Shown piece after piece: positions 21,123 to 32,135 of a stretch of 33,666 nucleotides of DNA (position 1 is its first letter; each line of letters starts with the position of its first letter). The position numbers were made by a program, and so were the translations under genes. The notes under the pieces were generated by a model. It was given only the letters and a program-made list of their open reading frames with translations, was not told the origin of the DNA and did not search any database. The DNA lies in contig LRSR01012099.1 in the NCBI GenBank assembly GCA_001579985.1, positions 1 to 33,666 on the forward strand, written 5' to 3'. Source of the DNA: Hypsibius dujardini (taxonomy: Eukaryota; Tardigrada; Eutardigrada; Parachela; Hypsibiidae).

Positions 21123-23124
21123 TTCGCGTTTGAAAGACGCCATCTTTACCCAAACTGAAGCACAGCATGGGAACGGCCTCCTGCTTCGAGGTGTCGGTAT
21201 GGTAAAACTATCTAGATGCGTACAGTTCAACAGATGCGGGGGAATGGATCGTGCTTGGAAGGAATCCTACTGCTGGTCAGGTGAAGAAAAGCTCGGCAAA
21301 GTATTACTTTTTTGTGGTTTGGCGCAAGCTTAGCAAGCTCTGATGATCCTCCTAGTGCATCTGTTTATTGTCATATATCCTGCTGGTGACGGGAGAGTCC
21401 GCCATATTACAGGTCAATAAAGTTATATTTCGAGTTCTTCGAAGTATCTTATACCGGGAAAAAAAGGTTGGGATAGTTCTTACTTCCCAGGCACTTCACC
21501 CACAATGCAGCTTCTCTTCGTAAATGCTAGTGTTTCAACTTAAGCAATCTTCTGGGTTGAACACTTGGTCGACACATGACGCTGTTCCAATATCCAGACT
21601 CCATTATTTAAGCATGAAGTGGATTAAAGTCATCTACCCCTCTCAAAAAGAATTGTAAACCTTTTTCAGAAATACAGTAATGAAACATCTTCTCACGATG
21701 CACGACTCTGAGCAACTTTGAGGAAGCCAAAGATTAATTGGGATGTACAAATAGAAAACGTCAGAACGAGGCTACGTTTGCCTTCCAACAAACAAGGGTC
21801 CCCAAACGAATTTTGTAAGGCCCTAAAAACATTTTCAAGGCCTTTTCTGGACTTTATTTGGGTCTTAATTTGTTCCACATTTGGTGCTCTTAAACGGTTT
21901 TTATTTTTGCCGTATGACAAATTTTGTTCACACGCAGAAAGGACCAAATATGCGTCACTATGACTAAATTGTACCATTTTGATTAAAATTCACGGAAAAT
22001 GATCTGTGGCAATTAGATCCTGAACTAAAAGAAACTGAATGGCAAGCATTTTATAAGCAGTGCAAGAGCTCCATTTGAAAAACCGCCAAAACGGGAAAAA
22101 TCAACAGCAGCAAAAGCGATTGTTCTCCTTCGCCGTCGGTATTAGCGCTAAACTTCCTTCCTGCCACCTAAAAAGAAAAATTCAGATTTTCATGAAGCTA
22201 GTTAATGGCTAGATACATATTGTACAAATGAAAGTGTCTCTTCCCGTTGAAACAAGACTTTGCACTTGGCATGCCGACCGTTGAGAAAATGTATTCCACG
22301 AGAGACAGGTGTATTTTGATTGATTAGAAACACTTCTGGGAAATAAAACCTAATGTCAATGCGAAATCTGCAACGGTCCTATAACTTCATTTAGATTTAT
22401 TTGATTGAATCCCCCATTAGCTTGAGCTCCTAATTAACCTTACGCCCACCGTAGAGATCAAACTGACAAAAAAGCAAAACTAGCAAAAGGTGTTGCCAAT
22501 CAATCAATCAACCACCGCCGGTCTAAAGCAAACTTAACAACGGCTTCCAAAACTAAACACTCACGCAACAGTGAAAAGAATCACACCAAATCGTATTACA
22601 CCAAACGCAAATTAACTTCTCGCAGTATTCCAGCAAAATTCTATCAAAGCTGCGCAGACGAATATTTATGACCCTAAATTACTAAATTTGTGCCCTTCGC
22701 TGTATTAAAAAGTCGCAGCTTTGTCATACGGCAAAAATAGATGATAAAATAAATCCCCACTAATACTAGGGGTTTAGTGTTCGGTTAATAAAAAGTATCC
22801 TCAGCTTACATTCTGCTTACCTGACAAAAACCTGAGAGTACAAAGTCGAGGTGAAAATGCAAGGGGATTCGCTCTCACCGGGAGGTATTGTAACTCAGCG
22901 AAGTTCTACAAATGGTGATACCGAGCTATTGCAAAAAATTTGGGAGTTTCCCGATTTGCGTTGACGCTCCTGAGGGGTAGGCAATGCATGCTGCATATAC
23001 TATAATGACAAACAGGGATAATTTATTTATGTTTAGATATTCATCTCCAAGAATAGTCTGCTGAAATGGTTTTGAAATACGTTTTCTGTGGTCTATCATT
23101 TCAGTTTCATTTCATGTCCATATG
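21123..23124. other. Intergenic region with a 20-bp inverted repeat
   Basis: No gene is supported; the open frame at 21130-21333 has no recognisable content. TATTTTTGCCGTATGACAAA at about 21902-21921 recurs inverted at 22720-22739, 0.8 kb apart. Confidence 0.45.
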
Positions 23125-23138
23125 ATTGCCATAGCAAC
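23125..23138. promoter_or_regulatory. X-box-like RFX site upstream of the coiled-coil gene
   Basis: ATTGCC-AT-AGCAAC matches the X-box consensus except for the first base. A second half-site (GGCAAC) lies at 23199-23204. Both are within 350 bp of the start codon of a gene paired with AK8, which fits RFX control of ciliary genes. Function is inferred. Confidence 0.5.
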
Positions 23139-23472
23139 TGCCTGTAATTAATTTTACCCAACCATCCTTTAATGCCCGATTGGACGAAATCTGAGTCAAT
23201 GGCAACGCCCATCAATGGGTTCAAATTACGCGTGCAAAAATGTGGGTGAGCATTTATTGAGTATTTGTTATTTGAAGTCGATGTTTTCCCTTGATCTTAT
23301 TTCCAGGGAAATTATTCATGCATGCGTTCCGACTCTTCTTAGCCATAACTTCCCTTGGTTCAGACTATTAAATATAATCGCCGATACGATAAGTAAATAA
23401 TCAAACATTAATTAATTTGCTGGATTATTGCTTCTTAATCTGCACACGGACAGTGATCAAGTTTAATGCAAG

Positions 23473-25783
23473 ATGGTCGAACATGGTGTGGGCTTATTTT
23501 TTGGAATGTGGCTGCAAATTACACGGCAAGGGAAGTTGGTGAAGTCTCTGCAGAGCCAACACACGGCGGTGAAGAACCAAATTACGGCATTCACACGAGT
23601 TATCAAAGATTGCGAAAATCGCAAAGTCGATGCGATCGATTCATTGCATACGCAACAGGGCACGAACAACCGCCACGTCTGCAGCGCAAGCACCAGTAAT
23701 AAGGCCGGACGATCTCATGCCAGTATTTCTTCGATAAATCGGGAAGGAGATTCCATTCAGAGCAGCTCAACGTTTTCATTCAAAACCCCTCAAAAAACGG
23801 ACCCATTTGAACGTAAGAAAAGGCAGCTCACAAATATGACTTCACCTTCTTAAATGCCTTACTAGTGGTCAACAACTACGCTGCTGGCAGCTAACAATAT
23901 TTTAAACTATTGTTTAAACTATTGTAGTATTCTTTAAATTATTTTGTTCAAATATTTTGTTCAAACCAATATTTTGCTAATGTAACCCAATTATGTAAAA
24001 AAATCCGGAATCTTTCGTCGTAACTTGTATTGTAATATCGTTTCCAAAGGCTTTCGAGAACGTGTGGAAGAACGTAAACGCATTCACGCGGCCTTGATTC
24101 GGCAAAAGAGGGAACGCCAAGAAGCCGCTGCCGAAATCCGGCGACAAGCAGACGCGGAAGAGCAACGCATAAAGGACGAACAACGAAAAAAAGCCGGACA
24201 GGAGCGACGAGAGAGAGCCAAAGCTGAAAAATTTCGTCGGGAGCAGGAGAAGCAGTTTCATGAAGAGCAGATTGTTAAACGAAGTCTTGCGTCTGACTTT
24301 CGAATCAAACATTTAAAACAGAAAGCATGGGAGGCATGGTCGGATTTCATTCTTCAAAGGCGTGCCAGAATGGCCTCTGCAATAGCCCATCATGGCGTAA
24401 CGGTCAGACGAGAGATTTTCAGACTATGGCTCATCCTGACAAGGCACACCCTGCGAGATGTCGAGGAACGAGTAAAAAACATTTACAACAGGCTTCTGAC
24501 AAGCATGTGTTTCGCTCATCTGCGGGTCCAGGTTAGTTAGTTTCGGGTTTCAAGAAAACATTGACCAAAAACTATTATAATACGAGGAGCTTAACCAGAA
24601 GCTCGTTAGGGTCCTAACAGGTCGGAACCAGAACCCGTCTCGGTAGGGCCAGGTGGTGGGCAAAGGGGTAGAATGTGGGGTCTGTTTTCAAACCCCTTCT
24701 GGTGTTTCAAAATATTTCGAAACTCCAGATTTTCCATCGAATTTGGACTAACCTTAAATGTTCTTAACCTTTCATTTACAACTACTAATAGAGTACGAAT
24801 TTTTGACCCCCACAAATCACAAACTTGATATAGAACTGAAGTGTTTAAAAATATTTTGTAATTACCAAAGGACATTTGGAAATCAGATCTCCCCACCCCC
24901 ACAAATTTCAGGATGATCAAGAGCAAAAGATTGAATGTTGAAAAAATGCACCTTGCCGCTATGCCCACCCCCTCGTCTTACCAGGAGGGGTCCTGGTTCG
25001 ACTTGTAAGAACCCTAAACGAGCCTCTGCTTCTTCTTGCCTCCTGATATCCAAAAAAGCTTAAATGATGCTAATCTGCTAAATTGTAATTTTAAAAGTGC
25101 AGTTTCAAAGTAGGGTTCCATCATGACAATATTTCTGGTAACTGGAATTATAGGCCATAAAAGCACAGATGTTTGTTGCATTCATAGTCATACAGCCAAT
25201 ATGCGCCACTGAATGAAAAAACAGATTGCCTGTAATTTTTCAATTTTTTAGCTCAGCCTTTGGGAAAGTGAGAAACGCAAAACGGTCAGCCAGTTATTTC
25301 GGCAATTCACGCTCCGGCTTTTTGTATCGGCTTGGCGAGACGCGGTTGTTGAAGCCGAGATAAGCCGCTATAGCCGCGAAGCTGAATGCAGAAAAGTCGT
25401 TCAACGGTACGGAAGCCATAAGGACACGGTATTAATATCTAATTTAGAAGACTAATTTTACTGTTCCTTTCAGCTTTATTCTCAGGGTGGCTCTCGTTTC
25501 ATGGAGCAGTCTGCCATCCTGCATGCAGCATCAACGACTCAGAAACCGTCATATTTTACGCTTACAAGCAATTGTCCTTAAAGTGCTCCCCGATTTCGTA
25601 TTTCCAATCAATTTTGCTAATGCCCTCGAATTGGAGAACAACACTGACGAGGCTCACCAGTTTAACGGTAAGCCTTTTTGTCGGCCTGTTACTGAGCGAC
25701 CGGATAAACGACACGAAATCAAATCTACCACTGTTGAACTGGAGTCCCAAATATATTTGTGCAGTCGATCAATAAAAAGTTGA
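23473..25783 (+). CDS. Tryptophan-patterned coiled-coil protein, CCDC191/SFI1-like
   Basis: Exons 23473-23812, 24050-24531, 25252-25406 and 25474-25783 join in frame to 428 residues. The N-terminus holds a helical stretch (VKNQITAFTRVIKDCENRK) and a Ser-rich linker. Exon 2 begins a long, highly charged coiled coil (~114-195) rich in RQ, EE and KR. Then come repeats with spaced aromatic residues, KAWEAWSDFI, EIFRLWLIL, FVSAWRDAVV and VALVSWSSL, like the half-repeats of SFI1 and CCDC191-type centriole or cilium proteins. Exact orthology is not certain. The start ATG has a good context (A at -3, G at +4) and an in-frame stop just upstream; a 5' non-coding exon is possible. The last exon contains an alternative donor (AACG|GTAAGC, 25667) and an acceptor at 25764 that would give a shorter end, VDQ. 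AK8 follows 16 bp after the stop. Confidence 0.7.
24601..25023. mobile_element. MITE-like element in intron of the coiled-coil gene
   Basis: About 62-bp imperfect terminal inverted repeats: 24601-24662 starts GCTCGTTAGGGTCCTAACAG, and the complement of 24961-25023 starts GCTCGTTTAGGGTTCTTAC. Both end with GGTGGGCA or GGGGTGGGCA. The 423-bp element has no transposase and no clear target duplication. Confidence 0.65.
25771..25776 (+). terminator. Polyadenylation hexamer at the coiled-coil/AK8 junction
   Basis: AATAAA lies within the last codons of the coiled-coil gene and 24 bp before the AK8 start codon. If it is used, the upstream transcript would end inside the AK8 leader. Confidence 0.35.
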
Positions 25784-25799
25784 AAACTGAATCCTTATC

Positions 25800-28700
25800 A
25801 TGCCTGGAAGCAAAGAGAACGAAAAATCTTTTCCCCAGACAACCGCTGTTTATGCTGACGAAAAGGATGTCTTCGGAACATTAATGGTAGGCTAGCTAAC
25901 TGTCTGTCTGCCTGCCTGCCTGCCTGCCTAATATTTTTTATAGGGAGCAATGCAGGAACTGGTTGCGACCCGGCCGATCGATCCCATCCCAGCCTTGGTG
26001 AGATACTTCCTGCGGCAATCCCCCTCAATCGTGCGTGTCACCGTGACTGGTCCACCCTTCAGCGGACGGCACGTGTTGGCTCGAAAAATTGCCGACACGT
26101 ATGATCTCCCATTTATTGACCCAGATGCGTTAATGGCCTCCTCGGAGCCGCAAATTCGAGCGCTGGTAAAGCAGTATCGGAAGAAGAGAAGGGCCTTACC
26201 GCCTGGTTTGGCCTTTACTTTGTTGCGGCAGAAGATCTTTAGTGACGAGTGTGTGGAGAAAGGCTGGGTGCTGTGCGGCTTTCCGGAGACGCGGGCGCAA
26301 GATGATCTGCTCAGGCGACGTTTGATCTGCGCTCAGAAGACCAGTACGTACTAGTTAATACAAGTCAAATTATTTACTGCATTAAGAGTTAGTTAGGGGA
26401 GTTAGCGAGGAATTATACTTAAATTGAGCTACAATGTGGTGCCATAAACGAATCCTGAATAATCAGCTTATTACAGTATAGTAAAGGGATCCAAAGTTGG
26501 GTTACTTTACTTCTGCATGTATTTCTTTATTTTTTTATTTCTGAATTCATCAAATTCACGCTTCACTGCTGACATCAGAATTTAAGTATTTAACACCTGC
26601 TAAAATTGAGAGTGTAATGACGATCATGGAAGAAAATGTGAAATATGAAAAACGTCAGAGGTGTCGAGGCCGGAATGGATTTTAGCAAATTCAATGGTGC
26701 CAATTTACTTACCAATACTTGCCAATACTTTGAGCTTATGAGATCCACATCTACGACTTTCAGTGATGATCCGGGAATGTGAATTCAATACCCAGTGTGT
26801 TTAGAAAGTTTGGCACTATGTTTTTCTCCTTAATTTAGTACAATGTGTGGTTCATTCATCGTAACTGCGATGATTTGTTATCCAATGATTTGTTGGCAGA
26901 AACAAACAACCAGAGATTTTCGACACTGTCCTTCTCAAAATTCAATTTGAAATCGATTTGCTTCAACAGAATCGTTTTTGGATGTCAGAGGCGGAGCTGC
27001 AGCTCATTTTCGAGCCCGACTGTAAACTTACGGGTGATATTCCAGAAATGACTCAAAGCTCCGCCCCCTAACATCCAAAAAAGATTCTACTAGCGCCAAC
27101 AATAAGAAAATAGATTTTGAGAGGGATAATATCAAAATTCGTTAAATTAAATTATTCTGCAAAAGTGAAGTTTTTAAAGTCGAAATCAAGGAAAATAGAA
27201 TCTTCCAGTGTTTTTTCAACCTTGACATTCTGCCGAAATGTTTGTCATACTCTGGCTGATAAATGTATTTTAAAAATCACCATAATTCTAGTTTTAATAA
27301 AAAAATATAAAGCGGAGACATTCTAGGTTCCTCTCTAAAAACCTTCCCAAGTCAAACTTGTAACGTGCATAACTACAGGGTGATTCACTACCACGTGGAC
27401 ACGCGCGATCGGTTGTCAGAGGAACTGTGCGCAACTGATCATGTCCTTGTGGTTAGCTTAAACGAAGGTGATTCAATTTAGGAAAATTTAGCGTTCAAAC
27501 GATTAAGAAAAAGCAGTCAGCCACTCCATGCAGCTCTACCCAGAAAAGGTGACCATTTTATTTTCCTCGGACGACAAAAGTATTCTTCTTGGTCACTGTG
27601 ATTGCTCTTCCTATGCACTTTTTCGTACTTTCCTGAACGTTTGTCAATGGCCTATCAGAAAAGTATCACTTCAGAGCCTAAATTGACCGATTGACCGATT
27701 GCCTGTCGAGAACTTGTCCATCCGATATTAGGGGAGGTTTTTCACATGCTGTATCTTAGTATTGTTCAACTCTAGGTTCTCAACTCAGGCAACAAATAGG
27801 CTTATTTTATAGATATTTGCACTGAAAAACTAGAAACGGGAACGAACGAACATGAACCAACATGTTTTTGATCTGAAAGTTTTCAAAATACGTCAAGAAC
27901 GAACTTTTGGCGCCATTTTTTTCATAAAAATATTTTTCATAAATCGGTCTCCGAACCAATTTGCCTTTCAGAAGGTTCCTTGTGAAGCCTATCTGTTCTG
28001 CTATGGATTGCTATAAGCCGATTTTCGAAGTAGGGTGGCTCACTTTCGTATCATTAAATTCAGTCATGGGCGCAAAATGGCAAAAACTATCAGCCAACTT
28101 CGTCCAATTTTTGTAGTCAGTGCCGCTGCCATACAGAATAAAAATGGAAACATCCCAGTCAGGTATTTAAACGCAAAACAGTTAGGCTTCATATAATCTG
28201 AAAAAATTTGACCAAAATAATGAAACCATATTTTTAGTGATTTTATTAAAGTGTCCATGTGGTAGTGAATCACCCTGTATACGTTAAGCAGCGCCCTCCT
28301 TGTCTAAAAAAAGTAAAATCTCTGCATAAGATATTGATTAGTTCCAAAATTGAGTATTACCAATTACTGCATAAAAAAAACGAGTTCAAATTGCGTAGCC
28401 AAATCTATAAATTCGTCACCGTTTTTGGAGACGGACGAATTTTCATAGACTATAATCATCCAAAATGTCTTCACACTATGCTGTCGTTCTATAGGCGGCT
28501 AATGTGCTGGATTATTTATTTGCACAGTCATCTTGAACGTCAGTCCGGACACAGCGGCAAAACGGTGTGGAGACTCTCGTGTCGATCCCCGGACCAAACT
28601 GGTTTACAACGTCAACGAAAATCTCCCAACCGACTCGGAGATTCTTGCTCGTTTAATTGCCCCACCGTGTGAGGCATCTGAAGGCGCTGCCGAGGTCGCT

Positions 28701-31700
28701 CGAAACTTTGCATACGAATCAATGGTTCTGCAGAAAAGTCTCGAGAACCTCAGCTGCGAGGATCCCTGCTGCATCGCGTTGGACGGAGATCGCCCATTCG
28801 AATCCATACTCTCTGAAGGTCAGCTTTGATGACGAAACAACTTTTCCTGTTGAAACTGCGTGTGCAACGAGATTTTCAAACATCAGCCCTTTTAGCAACA
28901 ATATTTTGTCGTTTAAAATTAATTAAATTTATTTTTAAGTTTATTTTTAAGTGCCTCCAAAAATTTAAACAAATTACAAAGTTAAATGAAGTGCTAAGTG
29001 AAACAAAATGGCGAGCTGGTTTTTATCCCATAAGCGAGGGTCATTACTATTGATGCCGTAAAGGACCGGATAAACCAAATCCTGTCAATTTTTGTATTAG
29101 AGTAGCGTAAAATTGCTTCTGAATATTACTATATGATGATTTGTCGTAACTTTCTATTTTGTATCTCTAAAATTGGAGGATCATTACTTTTGGAGTGAAC
29201 TGGTATTTTGTGTTTTCAAAGCTGAACAGGAAGTGGAGAACATAGGAGGGTGAGCTTCGCGTCATGCCACGGCAGTTTAATATGCACAACGTGTCGGAAG
29301 CTTGACTGATCATTGACGTCATTTTTGGGGGGGGGGTTCTCATTGTCAGAATGTCGATCTAACCTGACGAGACACTTCCGTTCATGACAGCCATCTGACC
29401 ACGACATCTGTCCCTTATGACTGACTAGCTAGGGGATGGCAAATTGTGCCAGCACAAAACGATATTGCTGTAGACAGCATTTATAAAAACAGTATTTAAC
29501 ACCGCAGAGACCAGTGTTGAGGGGTGCGCAATATGCAACGCACAATGCACACAGCCTTATAATATTGTAGTTTTGAAACCAGTTCTTGGCCATGACTTCT
29601 TTGGTTTATCATCACATATTTAGTGTTATTTATCCGATATTGCTATGATTATTATCTTTTTTGATATTTACCATTTACAGCTTGCCGTAGAGGATGACAT
29701 AAGATACCCGATTCTGATATGAGAATCTGAAAAAGCCCATATCTTGGGATTGTGAAAATATTGTCCCAAGAGTGTGGTAACAATATTGAGATTGGAGTGA
29801 CAATTGGAGCTTCAGAATATAATCATAAAATTGTTTTTAAATTGTTGAGCTGATATTAGCATATGGCATTGGTTATTAGGGCATGGCTGACACTCCGACA
29901 TAGAATATGCACGTAGAATTATTTTAACGTTCTTTTTCATTGAAAAGTCGCAGTTGCCATATCCAGATCCATAAGGTTTAATCCATGATTTCACATCACA
30001 AAAGAGCAATTACGAAAATTTTTCGTTTTTCAGCCCTCCGTTTCGTTGCAACACGACCAATTCAACACCGACCGTACATGCATCGCGTGCTGTTTCTGGG
30101 TCGACCGGGCACCGGCAAAAAAACTATGGCAGACATGCTAGCAAAACATTTGCGACTTTGTCACGGTTCGTTTATTTGCGGTTATGCTATTGTGGCAACA
30201 GTAATACGTCGACATGTTAATCGTTACAGTTTCTTCGGGAAGTCTTGTCATGCAGGCCGCGACAGACCCTGAAAATGGCAATTTCAGAAGATTGAACATG
30301 TTTCTTACCCGCCAACAAGCAAGTAAGTTTTCATCCAGTCTTCTATTTTAACAGGTATTAACGGCTGCTACTATTTCTGCCACTTCGTCTCACATTTACG
30401 TTTTACTAAAACAATGGCTCACCTGTGCAGTCACAGAAAGCGGTTCTGATGGAATTTCGAAGTTCGGACAGCATTGATCGAATCCATAGTCCAAAGTACA
30501 GAGTCAATTTTACAAACGCACTTAACTATTAGATTCTCTGGTTGTATGTTTCTACCTCAAATTTCGTCTACCACGGATTGGCAATAGCAGAGTGTTTTAC
30601 AAGTCGATGGGCGGAGCTACGAATATTACATGGTTGGAGCCAAGTCCCAGCTGGTCCTCAGTGTGACTAGACCCTTTTACTTTGTAAAAGAATGGCTGTT
30701 AGCAATCGATCTTAAATTAAATTTAAGACACGATAGCACCAGTAAAAGGAACTTTACATGATTTCTCAGGAGTGGTTATTACGGACAGTGAATTGAAAGA
30801 CACGGGTTTTACACCCACCTATGCTTTTTTAGAACCACGCGGGTAAAATAGTTTGAAGAGGACTATGCTCACAACCCGGGGAACCGTTTTAATCATCAGT
30901 TTATGCGGATAGCCTTTTTTGCCCAAATTCAAGAGAACACTATGACTATACGAAACTATACCTTCGATAGGTCGTTGCTGGCTATGTCGTTAAAAGAATC
31001 GTGCGAATCGGACATTTCGCATGTGTTACAAATTTAGATTTACCGATTTCGGCAATATTCTCTGAAGTGGCAAGTACCTTCTGAAAAAAAATCTCAAAGT
31101 CAATTTAAAAACTACGATTTTTCAAGCCACGTCAAAAAGTATTGTCGAAACCGATAAATCTAAATCTGTAGTATATGCAAAATGTTTGATTCGCACAATT
31201 CTTTTGACCTCGTGGCAAACAATCTATCGAGTGTGTAGTTTTGTATAGTTATGTGATATTATAGTTTTGGTTTGCTACAAAATAGTTACCGATCATTCTT
31301 AGGCAAGTTTTCAGTTTTTACTGGTAAAAAAGGTTTTGTTCATAGTAAATTGTTTCTTCAACTTTGAAAAAAAAAGAAAAACAAAGGCTGTTGAAAGGTT
31401 GTGTGTATAGACTTTGGTAGTTAAACAAATTTGCCTGAATTGTGAGTATAGCCCTATCCAAATAAAGTTACTTTTTCAGTCCAAATATGGCCCTAATATA
31501 AAACAATAGACTGTAATCAGTCTGAATTTGGCGTTGAAATCATTATAGTCGATACATTTCTTATTTTTATTTCGCTTGCAGTTCCGGATGATATGGTTGC
31601 CTCCATAGTCCTTGACCAACTAAAGGGTTCCGAACTTCAGGGCTACATCCTTCGCGGGTTTCCTCGATCACGAGTGCAAGCTCATCTTTTGGCGCAGTTT

Positions 31701-32135
31701 GGATTACAGCCGTCAAAAGTATTTTTTTTCAATCTGGCCGAGGATGCGGCCACGGCGAGGCTGATATCACGTGGCAAGGAGCTCCATCAGAAGGCCCAAA
31801 CCTTAGAAGACCTTTACGTGCCCCATGAACGCCCCGATGGCACTCGTTTCTTCAAGGGAATCGTTCCGGGTTTTTGCGATGAAGACATTCAACGAGCGGT
31901 TATACAAGATCAAAATTTGTTGTTTTCGCATAACGAACCGCAGCTGCGAGACTTATATAAGCATGAGCTGTATGATATAGACGCAAGTTTGCCAGAGGCC
32001 GACGTTTTCGGTCAGATTAAGTACCATCTTTTGCACCCGAGGCCCATCAAGCCGGTGGATAAGCCTGGCCCAGCTAATGACAAGGCGTTTGATTCCCTTG
32101 CGTCTGAAACGTCAGCAGAAACTAGCTCTGCGTGA
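25800..32135 (+). CDS. AK8: AK8-like adenylate kinase with two degenerate P-loops
   Basis: Exons 25800-25886, 25944-26343, 28528-28818, 30034-30165, 30230-30322 and 31582-32135 join in frame to 518 residues. The vertebrate protein has about 480; the extra length is mainly a low-complexity tail. Order as in AK8: N-terminal helix ending RPIDPIPALVRYF, first kinase-like domain (~60-250), second (~275-500). AK8 is a ciliary nucleotide kinase with two kinase domains. Here the first P-loop reads GPPFSGRH (65-72), with Lys to Arg and Ser/Thr to His. The second reads GRPGTGKKT (282-290), with Lys in place of Ser/Thr. The GFPR-type motifs survive as GWVLCGFPETRAQ and GYILRGFPRSRVQ but lack the usual aspartate. 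The first lid keeps RVDPRT; the second lid is not recognisable. Orthology is secure by colinearity; catalytic activity is doubtful. The start ATG begins a reading frame that aligns with AK8 from its first residues. Confidence 0.88.
25897..25929. repeat. CTGT/CTGC microsatellite in AK8 intron 1
   Basis: A short (CTGT)n(CTGC)n tract fills most of the 57-bp intron between AK8 exons 1 and 2. Confidence 0.85.
26966..27092. repeat. Short imperfect hairpin element
   Basis: The left arm AGAATCGTTTTTGGATGTCA (from 26968), continuing GAGGCGGAGCT, pairs with 27048-27092 (AGCTCCGCCCCC..CATCCAAAAAAGATTCT). The left arm also contains the palindrome GAGCTGCAGCTC. Confidence 0.6.
27376..28277. mobile_element. 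Non-autonomous Tc1/mariner-like element
   Basis: Terminal inverted repeats of 27 bp (26 match) start CAGGGTGATTCACTACCACG at 27376 and end with the complement at 28277. Each end is flanked by TA (27374-27375, 28278-28279), the target duplication of Tc1/mariner elements. The 902-bp body has no recognisable transposase, so it would depend on one from elsewhere. Confidence 0.75.
28819..30033 (+). other. AK8 intron 3
   Basis: A 1215-bp intron from GAAG|GTCAGC to TTCGTTTTTCAG. It contains a nine-G run near 29329 and small hairpins near 29709-29726 and 29745-29769. No gene or clear mobile element is seen. Confidence 0.7.
30323..31581 (+). other. AK8 intron 5 carrying a foldback element
   Basis: A 1259-bp intron from GCAA|GTAAGT to TTCGCTTGCAG. 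It contains the foldback element at 30938-31255. Nothing else is recognised in it. Confidence 0.75.
30938..31255. mobile_element. Foldback element in AK8 intron
   Basis: Arms of about 135 bp (30938-31074 and 31123-31255) are imperfect reverse complements around a 48-bp spacer. The best blocks are AAAAGAATCGTGCGAATC against AAAAGAATTGTGCGAATC, and TTTAGATTTACCGATTTCG against TTTAGATTTATCGGTTTCG. Outer ends read CACTATGACTATACGAAAC and CACATAACTATACAAAAC. No transposase is encoded. Confidence 0.75.

Larger units (their letters stand above)
26344..28527 (+). other. AK8 intron 2 carrying two inverted-repeat elements
   Basis: A 2184-bp intron, phase 1, from ACCA|GTACGT to TTTGCACAG. It holds a short hairpin element (26966-27092) and a Tc1/mariner-like MITE (27376-28277). 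No further exon is needed: the flanking exons join in frame and align contiguously with AK8. Confidence 0.8.

Noticed and set aside
21130-21333. 67-residue open frame after the solo LTR
   Set aside because: No similarity to retroelement proteins that I can see and no gene signals.
23162-23250. A possible 5' coding exon starting ATGCCCGATTGG with a GTGAGC donor
   Set aside because: Its phase-2 end cannot join the frame starting at 23473; all nearby acceptors meet stops or wrong frames.
25668-25799. A direct protein fusion of the coiled-coil gene with AK8
   Set aside because: There is an in-frame stop at 25788-25790 before the AK8 ATG and no acceptor between, and the donor phase at 25667 does not match AK8 exon 2.
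27376-27475. A coding-like frame (VIHYHVDTRDRLSEELC...) at the left end of the mariner-like element, considered as an extra AK8 exon
   Set aside because: The phase does not join with exon 26343, its start is the terminal repeat itself, and the exons at 26343 and 28528 align contiguously to AK8 without it.
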